Below are positions 16,435-23,831 of a DNA stretch of 48,144 nt, in pieces. Source of the DNA: Vicinamibacteria bacterium. GTDB lineage: Bacteria > Acidobacteriota > Vicinamibacteria > Vicinamibacterales > UBA8438. The stretch covers positions 1 through 48,144 of the forward strand of contig JAJEEA010000538.1 in assembly GCA_022821235.1 (NCBI GenBank), given 5' to 3'. Positions within the stretch are counted from its first letter, which is position 1; every line of letters begins with the position of its first letter. A program made the translations under genes and the position numbers. The notes below the pieces were generated by a model. It was not told the origin of the DNA. It made no database searches and saw nothing but the letters and a program-made list of their open reading frames with translations.

Positions 16435-17157
16435 GACGTTGCGGATCTTGCCACTTCCGGGCCTGTGGTGATAGCACAACGAGGCAGGCTGATCTCGACC
16501 AGCGACCAGGTCCGACAACCCCCACTACGCATCCTGGCATCCTGGGCATCCTGGCATCCTTGGCATCCTGGGACCGCCGCGCCGCCGGCCGCCCGGCCGC
16601 CGGGTAACCATTCGGTGAAGCCGGTATGGACATGGGAGCGGGCCAACCCGACGCTGGCGTTGTCGACGGCCAGCACCGGTCGATGTCCCCGGGCAGGGAG
16701 GGCGCCCGGACCGGATCGGCTCGCTGTTCGACGGTGCTTGCCCGACTGCGGCCGTCGTCGTCGGACAGGCGACAGGACCCGGTTCTTCTGGTCGACCTGT
16801 GCTGATCGAGACCCTCGTGGAGGCCGGGCCGCCTCGCCGTACGATGCAGTCGGGCCGCTGGACGAGCTGTCCGGCGCTACGCGGCGACTGCGCGACCCGG
16901 GGCGGTGCTGTCGAAGGCGTTGCGGGGCGGCCGCAAGAGCGAGAAGAACGCTGGCTTCAACATCAGGGTGCCGACCACAGAGTACATCAGCCCGCACCCG
17001 GACGACGGAACGGTTACGCCGCCGCCGCCGCGCCGCCGGCCGCCGGACTGTCCTGGACGGCTGTGGACTGGAATCATCGCGTGGTCTAAAACGTGGTATA
17101 TGGCTGACCGCGAATTCCAAAAAATAGCCTGTTCTATTGCGGTTTTTTGATCCGCAT
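16435..17157. other. Intergenic region with a short tandem repeat and possible decayed coding sequence
   Basis: No gene can be supported. The left part contains the GCATCCTGG repeat. The right part (about 17060-17157) drops sharply in GC and ends in AATAGCCTGTTCTATTGCGG followed by six T, directly next to the broken end of a PQQ dehydrogenase gene. A minus-strand frame in 16880-16990 reads GLMYSVVGTLMLKPAFFSLL, which could be the last helix of a membrane exporter, but it is too short to call. Confidence 0.5.
16529..16571 (+). repeat. Tandem repeat of GCATCCTGG, about five units
   Basis: The unit GCATCCTG(G) occurs five times head to tail with 8- and 9-base spacing. The copies start at 16529, 16537, 16546, 16554 and 16563, and one carries TT in place of TG. 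It lies about 95 bases upstream of the permease start and between two minus-strand genes. It is probably a slippage-generated minisatellite. Confidence 0.85.
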
Positions 17158-18093
17158 CTAGTACCAGACGATCTCGCCGGTGTCGGCGTCGAGCGCGAGG
17201 GTCGAGTTGTGGTACAGGTGCGCGAGGTCGGCGCCGCCGAGCATGAACTTGGGGGCCGGCGAGGTGACCGACGTGCCCGCGTAGATCAGGTTCAGCTCGG
17301 GGTCGTAGCTCGGGGGCATCCAGCTCCCGACGTGCTTGCGCTCCGCGTCGGGCACCCCGCCCCACGTCTCGTCGCCGAACTCGCCCGGCGCGGGGGTGGT
17401 GCGCCGGCGCCACAGCTCGGCCCCGGTGAGGGCGTCGTGGGCGGTGATGACGCAGGCCTCGGGCCCCCCGGCGGGCCGGCAGCTCCGCCCCGAGACGGCC
17501 TTGCCGCCGGCGATGATCGGCCCCGCGCTGTGCGTCGCGGGGTGGGTGAGGTAGTCGAGGATGCGGGTCTCCCAGACCGGCTCGCCGGTCGCCGCGTCGA
17601 GGGCGAAGGCGAAGTTGTCGGCGCTGGTGTCGATGATCAGCCGGTCGTAGATGGCGAGGTTGCGGTTGGTGACGGCGAGCCGGCCGACGTGGTCGTAGAT
17701 GTCGTCGGGCAGATCGCGCCGGTGCTCCCACACGAGGTCGCCGGTCGCCGCGTCGATGGCCTGGATGACGTCGCCCGGGTTGGGCATGTAGAGCACGCCG
17801 CGGTAGGCGAGGGGCGTGCCCTGCTGGCTGCCGGGGGTCAGCGCCCGCGTCCACACCATGCGCAGGTCGCCGACGTTCGACCGGTGGATCTGGTCGAGGG
17901 GGCTGTAGCCCCACGCGTCGAGGGTCCGCCGCCACGTCAGCCAGTCCTCCGGTGCGGGGTCGAGGAGCATGGCGTCGGTCACCGGGACGAAGTCGTTGGC
18001 CGGGGTTTGCGTAGCGGCCGGCGGTGGGATCAGCGCCGACAGCGTGAGCATGGCGGCCAGTGCCGAGGATACGGAGAGAGACGGTCGAGGCAT
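17158..18093 (-). pseudogene. PQQ-dependent dehydrogenase, C-terminal half deleted
   Basis: The 311-residue product has a signal peptide (LAAMLTLSALIPPPAATQ) and then matches the first half of the intact paralogue at 27728-29521 almost blade for blade. Shared words are TPLAYRGVLYMPNPGDVIQA, SGRSCR, SVTSPAPKFMLGG and LAHLYHNSTLALDADTGEI. It stops at EIVWY, exactly where the paralogue continues WYYQHLNDDWD, so about 290 residues are missing. Without the remaining propeller blades and the cofactor and metal ligands they carry, it cannot be an active quinoprotein. The start at 18093 is supported by GGGAGA seven bases upstream. The sequence just beyond the break is AT-rich and unrelated. Confidence 0.85.
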
Positions 18094-18220
18094 GGGGGAA
18101 TCTCCCGAGCGGGCGAGGTGACGGTCAGGAGCGCATTGTAGCGCCGCCGGCGTGACTTCCTCCGGCACGCCGCTTCGAACCCCGACGCCTGCGGGCCGAC
18201 CCGCGCCGTTCCAGGTAGCG

Positions 18221-18365
18221 CCGGTGCGGACGGCGCGGCTCGATTGTCCGGCACCGGTGCGGACGGGGCGACTCGACAGTCCGCACCGGCGCGGGCGCTG
18301 GGACCTCCGCGCCACTCGAACGGCTACCGGGCGACAGGGCGACAGTCCGTACCGGCGCGGGCGGC
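18221..18365. repeat. Cluster of inverted CCGGTGCGGAC / GTCCGCACCGG words
   Basis: The 11-base word CCGGTGCGGAC occurs at 18221-18231 and 18254-18264. Its inverse GTCCGCACCGG occurs at 18279-18289, and a variant GTCCGTACCGG at 18345-18355. The latter two are each followed by CGCGGGCG. The elements can pair with each other over short loops. They fill the space between the truncated dehydrogenase and the helicase fragment and resemble a REP-like intergenic repeat family. Confidence 0.7.
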
Positions 18366-18401
18366 GCGGCCAGCACGTTGCTCCGCGTATGATCTACAGC
18401 G

Positions 18402-18826
18402 ATGCCGGAGGTTCCCCCACTGCAGGGTCTCGTGGGCCGCCGCGTCGTGTTGCCCGGACACTTCGTCGCCGCGGTCACCGTCGGCGGCGCTCGCCCGCTG
18501 GGCGCGGGGGCGAGCTGCGCGTCGGGCAGGCGGACGGCGAGCTCGACGAGGCGGTGCTGTCCCGCGAAGACCTCGCGCCCCTGCTCGCGGCCGACCCGGA
18601 GGAGGGCAGGGCGCCGGCCCCGGCAGACCCCGAAGCGGTGCGGCTGCTCGTGGAATCCACGCGCATCCGTCTCGCCTATGTCTACGACCGACAGTTCGCG
18701 GTGGGCCTGTCGGGCATCCGCACGCTACCGCATCGGATCGGGGCCGTCTACCTGAAGATGCTGCGGCAGCCCCTCCTGCGCTTCCTGCTCGCCGACGACC
18801 CCGGCGCGGGCGAGACGAGTCGATGA
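18402..18826 (+). pseudogene. N-terminal fragment of a SNF2/DEAD-type helicase, frameshifted and truncated at Walker A
   Basis: From ATG 18402 the frame reads VGRRVVLPGHFVAAVTVGGA. At a G-run around 18506-18510 one base appears to be missing and the reading continues in another frame as GELRVGQADGELDEAVL. It then reads VRLLVESTRIRLAYVYDRQF, AVGLSGIRTLPHRIGAVYLK, and RQPLLRFLLADDPGAGETSR followed by stop. The intact family has ADDPGAGKT leading into the helicase core. Here the Walker A Lys is Glu and the protein ends. Large helicases of this type are common in anti-phage islands, including DISARM-like and DUF1156-associated sets, so this is probably the remains of a defence operon. Confidence 0.75.
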
Positions 18827-18970
18827 GGGCGGGCGAAGGTGTGTGAGGGTGCCGTTCTCGCGATGATCTTCAAGGGGGCGGAATGATGGAGAGTTGCTCG
18901 ACGGTGGCTGCAAATCGGAGATGATGAGAGTCATCTGGCGGATCTGACGAGCGGGCTTGGTCGCAAGGGC

Positions 18971-19480
18971 GTGACGTGTCGTTCGGTTCTTTTCGCGGGC
19001 GACGCGAGCGTTGTGCCTGGGTGCCCGGACGTACGGATCATCGTGGCTGATCTTCATCCGAGGGCAGGCGTTCTGTCGTCGGATGGAAGTCGGGATTTCA
19101 GGACCGACTTCAGTACCATCAGTCACCTGCTGGAGGACCGGCTAAGGCCTGTCGGTCCGTACTGCATTGTCTTGTGGACGATGTACCCGAATGAGGCGCA
19201 GGCCCTGGCATCGTTCTTGGACCGTCTACGCACGGTACCCAGGCCGGTGGCGGTCCGGGCGCTCGACATGGCCGAGCATCTTGATTCCAGCGGGAACGTC
19301 CGGGACAAAGACGCGCTGACGGGGGAGTTTGAGACGCTGACCGGAGGATGGTTGCGCCCCGAGGGGGCGCTGGCGCTGGCCGGCGCTTGGGGCGATATCG
19401 ACGATCGGGAAGTAGACACGCTGATCGAAGAGATCTACGCGAGTCGTCGGCGGGACGTCGGTCGGCGCCTGGAGCAGTGA
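18971..19480 (+). CDS. Receiver-like protein of unknown function, probably 5'-damaged
   Basis: The annotated GTG gives 169 residues. Codons continue in frame upstream to about 18887 and add IGDDESHLADLTSGLGRKGV, which looks like the first strand and acidic pair of a response-receiver fold. VRIIVADLHPRAG would then carry the phospho-acceptor-like Asp. No start codon with a good ribosome binding site exists in that extension. An ATG ATG after GGGGGCGGA at 18883 is in another frame, so a frameshift near the 5' end is likely. The middle part, YCIVLWTMYPNEAQALASFL, and the tail are not assigned to any family I can name. Its position between a helicase fragment and a PIN fragment suggests a defence-island remnant. 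Confidence 0.45.
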   Translation: MTCRSVLFAGDASVVPGCPDVRIIVADLHPRAGVLSSDGSRDFRTDFSTISHLLEDRLRPVGPYCIVLWTMYPNEAQALASFLDRLRTVPRPVAVRALDMAEHLDSSGNVRDKDALTGEFETLTGGWLRPEGALALAGAWGDIDDREVDTLIEEIYASRRRDVGRRLEQ

Positions 19481-19501
19481 TAGCAGTGGTGTACCTGCTG
19501 G

Positions 19502-19582
19502 ATCGTGGTCACCGGCAACACGAAGCACTTCGCGCGCGTGCCGGACCTAGCTAAGCTAGTCTTGGAGAACTGGCTCTCGTGA
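19502..19582 (+). pseudogene. C-terminal tail of a VapC-type PIN-domain toxin
   Basis: The frame reads IVVTGNTKHFARVPDLAKLV and then LENWLS before a stop. It matches the end of VapC-family toxins (V-T-x-N-x-x-H-F-x-R-v-p-G-l-x-l-E-N-W), including the conserved Asn and His-Phe. The rest of the PIN domain and an antitoxin are missing. A further orphan coding-like stretch follows in another frame at about 19613-19714 (ICRHLRYDARWVEFKAGSGR, then TWSPEELAAM); I cannot assign it. Confidence 0.55.
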
Positions 19583-19735
19583 AGCGGAGCATCGGACGCC
19601 AAACAGGCTGGAGCCATCTGCAGGCACCTGCGTTACGACGCGCGCTGGGTCGAGTTCAAGGCGGGCTCGGGACGCACGTGGAGCCCAGAGGAACTCGCCG
19701 CGATGACCAGGACGGCGGGCGGGCCCCGGCTCGGG

Positions 19736-20677
19736 TCATTGCGCCGCCCGCTCCTCCGCGCGATGCCCCGCGAGTATTCCCTCCATGCCGTAGTTCCCCT
19801 CGTGGCAGGCGTACTCGAACATGCCGCCGCCGTTGGCGATCATGGGCAGTACCACCGTCCAGTCGCGGGTGTAGGTGGCGGGGTCGCTGAGGGTCATCTC
19901 GTAGTCGATGCTGTCGGGCCCGGTGCGGGTGAAACGCTCGACCAGCGTCAGGTTGTCGACCGGGAGGCCGCGGAACACCTGCTTGTCGCTGAAGTTGGTG
20001 GTCTCGACGACCAGGGTGTCGCCCTCCCAGCGACCGCGGGAGTCGCCGTTCCAGAGGCGCACGCCGGCGGCGACGTGGGGGCGCCCGTCGAGGGGGACGA
20101 CGCGGGTCTCGTTGATCATCTCGTTCAGCATCACCACCGCGTCCGGGGTCTGGAGGAGCAGGATGTTGCTGTTGTAGTTGTTGGGCACCCGGGGCGTCCC
20201 GCGGGTGATGCAGCGCTCCCAGAGGTTGCGGTCGGTCCACGAGTCGGCGGGATGGTCGCGCCGGCGCGCCGCGTTCTCGGCCGCGCGGCGTTCGCCGGCC
20301 GGCGTGAGGGCGGGGATGCGGCCCTCCGGCGGATCGACGATCAGCGACGTGCGGGTGAGCGCGTTGCGCGAGCCGTCGCGCCACTGCGAGCCGTAGTTGC
20401 CGGGGCTGCCCGCCCGCGGCGGCGCGTCGAACGCCGCGAACCGGCGCCGCTCGCGCTCGGCCGCCTCCTCCTCGCTGAGGAACTCGCGGTCGCCCGCGTC
20501 GGCCGCCCGCTCGAGGGGGGTGCCGGTGGTCTGGTCCCAGACGCCCTGCAGGTCGGGGTGCCCCCACGGGGTCTGCGGCGGGGCCCAGCCCGCGCCGGTC
20601 TCCTGAGCGGCGCCGGGCGCCGCCGCCAGAGCGATGATCACCGCTGCCGCCGATGCTGCAACGAGGGGATGGCGCAT
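19736..20677 (-). CDS. Secreted W-GHPDLQG family protein, paralogue 1
   Basis: This 313-residue exported protein belongs to a family with four members in this window; I know of no assigned function. A signal peptide (AAAVIIALAAAPGAAQ) is followed by PQTPWGHPDLQGVWDQTTGT, RTSLIVDPPEGRIP, ERCITRGTP, and YNSNILLLQTPDAVVMLNEM. Then come RVVPLDGRPH, GDSRGRWEGDTLVVETTNF, LTLVERFTRTGPDSIDYEM and finally EYACHEGNYGMEGIL. The invariant Cys-His-Glu-Gly-Asn near the C-terminus and the Arg-Trp-Glu-Gly-Asp block are candidate active-site or metal-binding elements. The ATG is preceded by AGGAGGT. It is the second gene of a pair with the lactonase-like gene at 20722-21717. Confidence 0.8.
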   Translation of the reverse strand: MRHPLVAASAAAVIIALAAAPGAAQETGAGWAPPQTPWGHPDLQGVWDQTTGTPLERAADAGDREFLSEEEAAERERRRFAAFDAPPRAGSPGNYGSQWRDGSRNALTRTSLIVDPPEGRIPALTPAGERRAAENAARRRDHPADSWTDRNLWERCITRGTPRVPNNYNSNILLLQTPDAVVMLNEMINETRVVPLDGRPHVAAGVRLWNGDSRGRWEGDTLVVETTNFSDKQVFRGLPVDNLTLVERFTRTGPDSIDYEMTLSDPATYTRDWTVVLPMIANGGGMFEYACHEGNYGMEGILAGHRAEERAAQ

Positions 20678-20721
20678 GGTCGACCTCCTGTCTTCACTGC
20701 CGGCCGGGTTCCCGCGGGCTC

Positions 20722-21717
20722 CTACCGGTCGCCGGTGGCGTTCACGCGAATGCGGTACAGCCCGGTGCGCGCGGTCATGTAGAGCGTCCGCCGGTCCGCG
20801 TCGCCCCACGCCACGTTGGCCGGCACCTCGTTCGGCTTGATCGTGCCGAGATGCGTGCCGTCCGGCGCGATGACCCAGACCCCGCCGGGGCCCGTCGCCC
20901 ACAGGTTGCCCTGGTCGTCGATCTTCAGGCCGTCGGCCGAGCCGCTCTCCTCCGAGGCGCTGGCGTCGAGCAGCAGCTCGACCTCGCCGAGGGTGCCGTC
21001 CTCGTTCACCGGGTACGCCATCCACTGCCGGGTGGCGCTGTCGGCCACGTAGAGGGTCGACTCGTCGGGCGAGAAGGCGATGCCGTTGGGGCCGGTCTGG
21101 TCCGCGAGGCGGACGAGCTCGCCGTCCGTGCTCAGGCGGTAGATGCCGTTCACGTCCTGCTCCCGCGCCTCGGGGGTCGGCAGCCCGTAGGCGGGGTCGG
21201 TGAAGTAGAGCGAGCCGTCGCTGTGGTAGTCGACGTCGTTCGGGCTGTTGAGCCGTCCCCCCTCGAAGCTGTCGACGACCACGCTCCGTGTCCCGTCGGC
21301 CGCGATGCGGGAGATGCGGCCGTTGAAGTGCTCGGTGAAGACGACGTTCCCGTCCGGGTCGACGATGATGCCGTTCGAGCCGACGAGCCGCCCCTCCTCG
21401 TGTTCGCCCTCGTAGACCGGGTTCAGGAAGTCGCTGACGGTCCCGTCCGGGTCCCACCTGACGATGCGGTTGCCGGGGATGTCGCTGAAGAGCAGGTAGC
21501 CGTCCCCGTCGTCGATCCACGCCGGGCCCTCGGTGAAGCCGAACCCGCCGGCCAGCTCCTCGATGACCGCGTCGGCCGGCACCAGCGCGTCGAAGGCCGG
21601 ATCGAGCCGCTCGATGGTCCCCGCGCTCGCCGACGCCTCCGGCTCGGCTGCCGGCTCCGGTTCGGCGCCGCCGCACGCGGTCGTCAACAGAACGCCCAAC
21701 AGCACCCCTGCTCGCAT
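20722..21717 (-). CDS. Exported SMP-30/gluconolactonase-type beta-propeller
   Basis: This 331-residue protein belongs to the SMP-30/gluconolactonase/LRE family, calcium- or zinc-dependent lactonases built as six-bladed propellers. The signal sequence LLGVLLTTACGG is lipoprotein-like, with the Cys directly after TTA. An Ala/Glu-rich linker follows, then the family motifs FGFTEGPAWIDDGDGYLLFS, LVGSNGIIVDPDGNVVFTEH, RLNSPNDVDYHSDGSLYFTD, GPNGIAFSPDESTLYVAD and SADGLKIDDQGNLWATG. Glu in TEGP, Asn in SPNDV and Asp in SADGLK correspond to the usual metal ligands. The start at 21717 has AGGAGGAGAAGG upstream. The neighbouring W-GHPDLQG protein, 44 bases downstream, suggests a shared extracytoplasmic pathway. 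Confidence 0.85.
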   Translation of the reverse strand: MRAGVLLGVLLTTACGGAEPEPAAEPEASASAGTIERLDPAFDALVPADAVIEELAGGFGFTEGPAWIDDGDGYLLFSDIPGNRIVRWDPDGTVSDFLNPVYEGEHEEGRLVGSNGIIVDPDGNVVFTEHFNGRISRIAADGTRSVVVDSFEGGRLNSPNDVDYHSDGSLYFTDPAYGLPTPEAREQDVNGIYRLSTDGELVRLADQTGPNGIAFSPDESTLYVADSATRQWMAYPVNEDGTLGEVELLLDASASEESGSADGLKIDDQGNLWATGPGGVWVIAPDGTHLGTIKPNEVPANVAWGDADRRTLYMTARTGLYRIRVNATGDR

Positions 21718-21897
21718 CGTCCTTCTCCTCCTGCGACCCGTCGGTTCACGTGGCCCCAAGCGTAGCACGGGCGGGCGTTCTGCCGGGCGCGGGGGAGGGT
21801 CGTCGGTGGGGCCGCATTGCCCGGGACGGCTGGACGCGTGTGGTCGAAGCCGGATTCCGTGTCACACTTTGGGTTCGGGGAAGTCCGGAGGATCGCC

Positions 21898-22140
21898 ATG
21901 GAGAACGTCACCGTTGCGTTGCCCGACGATCTCGCCCGATGGGTGGAGGTTCGGGCGGCCGAGAACGGGCGCAGCGCACCGGAGTGGATTGCCGCGCAAC
22001 TCGCGAGGATGCGACGCTCCGAAGACGAGTACGACGTTGCGATGAATCGCTTCTTCGGGCCGGAACCGCGCAAGATGGAGTGGGTCGACGGCCGCAAGCC
22101 GACGCGGGAGGAGCTGCACGACCGGACCGATCGTCGTTGA
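21898..22140 (+). CDS. Ribbon-helix-helix (CopG-like) antitoxin-type protein
   Basis: The 80-residue product begins MENVTVALPDDLARWVEVRA, and AENGRSAPEWIAAQLARM completes a ribbon-helix-helix fold (residues about 1-40). The remaining acidic and basic tail would normally bind a toxin. The ATG is preceded by GGAGG at six bases. The longer open frame from 21817 has no similarity upstream of this Met. No toxin gene adjoins it; the next gene, 16 bases downstream, is a dCTP deaminase. Either it is an orphan whose toxin was lost or it regulates other targets. Confidence 0.75.
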   Translation: MENVTVALPDDLARWVEVRAAENGRSAPEWIAAQLARMRRSEDEYDVAMNRFFGPEPRKMEWVDGRKPTREELHDRTDRR

Positions 22141-22156
22141 CACCCGGCCGGGGAAG

Positions 22157-23377
22157 ATGCGAGAAATGGGCGAAGCTGACGACCACGCGACGGCGCTGTT
22201 TCCGGAGCTGGCGCGGAGAGAGCTGCCCACCCCGGTCTCGGGGGGGGCGCCCGGGGTCCACGGGCCGGGGGAGCTCCCCGCGGTTTCGACAGGAGTCCTG
22301 CCGTACCAGCGGATCAAGGCCCTTTATCACGACAAACGCATCGTTGCGACCGAGCCGCTCGCCGAGGACCAGATTCAGCCGGCGAGCCTCGACCTGCGGC
22401 TGGGGGCGGTCGCCTACCGCCTGCAGGCCAGCTTCCTGCCGGGCCGCGATTCCATGGTGGAACGCAAGCTCGACGTGTTGTCCATGGCCAAGCTGGACCT
22501 GTCGTCGCAGACGGTGCTCGAGAGGGGGTGCGTCTACCTCGCGCCGCTGATGGAGCATCTCCGACTGCCGCGGGGGGTGTCGGCGAAGGCCAATCCGAAG
22601 AGCACCACCGGCCGGCTCGACGTGTTCACGCGGCTGATTACGGACAAGGGCGTCGAGTTCGAGCGCGTGCCGGACGGCTACTCGGGGCCGCTGTTCGCGG
22701 AGATCGTCCCGCGGACGTTCTCGGTGATCGTGCAGCAGGGGGTGCGGCTGTCGCAGTTGCGGTTCGTTCGGGGCAAGCCGCCTCCGACGGACAGGCTGCT
22801 CGAGCGCCTCAACGAGGCGAAGAACCTCATCGTCGACGAAGACGGTCCGGCGCAGGCGGACATCCGGAAGGGCCTGAAGCTCTCGGTCAACCTCCGGGGA
22901 AGGGGCGCGGCGGAGGTCGTCGGCTACCGGGGCCGGAAGAACGCTCCCCTCATCGACATGCGCAGGGTCGATCACTACGATCCCGGCGCCTTCTGGCACG
23001 AGATTCGGAACCTCCCCGGCGACCGGCTCATCCTGAACCCCGGCTACTTCTACATCCTGGGCTCGCGCGAACGGGTGGTCGTGCCGCCCGACTGCGCGGC
23101 CGAGATGGTGCCGTTCGACCCGACCGTGGGCGAGTTCAGGATCCACTACGCGGGCTTCTTCGACCCCGGGTTCGGGTACGGGGAGAATGACAAGGGGACC
23201 CGGGTGGTGCTCGAGGTCCGGGCGCACGAGGTGCCTTTCGTCATCGAGCACGATCAAGTGGTCGGCCGCGTCGTCTACAGCCGGCTGCTGGAGGTCCCGG
23301 ACAAGATCTACGGGGCGTCGATCGGCTCGTCGTACCAGCGGCAGGGCCTGGCTCTCAGCAAGCAGTTTCGGCGGTGA
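22157..23377 (+). CDS. dcd: 2'-deoxycytidine 5'-triphosphate deaminase, long form
   Basis: dCTP deaminase converts dCTP to dUTP for thymidylate synthesis. This 406-residue protein is the long, internally duplicated type rather than the ~190-residue enzyme. Family signatures are IQPASLDLRLGAVAYRLQAS, VSAKANPKSTTGRLDVFTRL and GYSGPLFAEIVPRTFSVIVQ with GVRLSQLRFVRG in the first half. The second half has LNPGYFYILGSRERVVVPPD, FDPGFGYGENDKGTRVVLEV and SYQRQGLALSKQF. The first ~45 residues are Pro/Gly-rich and variable. It lies 16 bases after the ribbon-helix-helix gene and may be co-transcribed with it, although no functional link is known. Confidence 0.9.
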   Translation: MREMGEADDHATALFPELARRELPTPVSGGAPGVHGPGELPAVSTGVLPYQRIKALYHDKRIVATEPLAEDQIQPASLDLRLGAVAYRLQASFLPGRDSMVERKLDVLSMAKLDLSSQTVLERGCVYLAPLMEHLRLPRGVSAKANPKSTTGRLDVFTRLITDKGVEFERVPDGYSGPLFAEIVPRTFSVIVQQGVRLSQLRFVRGKPPPTDRLLERLNEAKNLIVDEDGPAQADIRKGLKLSVNLRGRGAAEVVGYRGRKNAPLIDMRRVDHYDPGAFWHEIRNLPGDRLILNPGYFYILGSRERVVVPPDCAAEMVPFDPTVGEFRIHYAGFFDPGFGYGENDKGTRVVLEVRAHEVPFVIEHDQVVGRVVYSRLLEVPDKIYGASIGSSYQRQGLALSKQFRR

Positions 23378-23581
23378 TGTGCGGCGTAACGCGCAGGGTG
23401 ATTGTCGTGGCACAATCCCCTGGACCGACGGTGCCGAACGGCAGTCCGTGCGGCGGTCGTCGAGCGGTTCGACCCTATGCGCCCCCTTCATGCCCCGCCG
23501 GGCGGGCGTTCATGGCCCGCCGGCGCCTTCGCCAGGCTCGGTGCACCGCGGGTTCCACCAGGGGCTGACAGCGGAGGATCC

Positions 23582-23776
23582 ATGTCCATCGAGGAGATCG
23601 GCCGGAAGGTCGACGCCATCGCGACGCGGTTGGAAGCGGTCGAGAAGCGGATCGAGCGCGGGTTCCACCAGGTGAACCTCAGGCTGGCGGCCGTCGAGAC
23701 GAGGCTCGCCGTCGTCGAGTCGCGCCTGAACGACGGCATTCCTCCTATCGAAGAGGTAGCGGACGACCAACCGTGA
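23582..23776 (+). CDS. Small coiled-coil protein
   Basis: The 64-residue product is almost entirely one heptad-patterned helix: IGRKVDAIATRLEAVEKRIE, then VNLRLAAVETRLAVVESRL. A short acidic tail follows. The ATG is preceded by GGAGG with short spacing, so I prefer it over the longer frame from 23402. Such small proteins are common and usually unassigned. The 15-base word GCGGGTTCCACCAGG occurs both just upstream (about 23549) and inside the gene (about 23659), suggesting a local duplication. Confidence 0.55.
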   Translation: MSIEEIGRKVDAIATRLEAVEKRIERGFHQVNLRLAAVETRLAVVESRLNDGIPPIEEVADDQP

Positions 23777-23831
23777 CCGTTCCGCACCGCCGCCGGTCGC
23801 CAGGGCGAAGTACTTGAGCGCGCCCGCCGTT

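Noticed and set aside
16529-16571. CRISPR-like array
   Set aside because: The units are 8-9 bases with no spacers. It is a simple tandem repeat, and no cas genes are in the window.
16880-16990. Minus-strand hydrophobic segment GLMYSVVGTLMLKPAFFSLL as an exporter remnant
   Set aside because: It is too short and isolated; a single hydrophobic stretch in GC-rich DNA is not enough to name a family.
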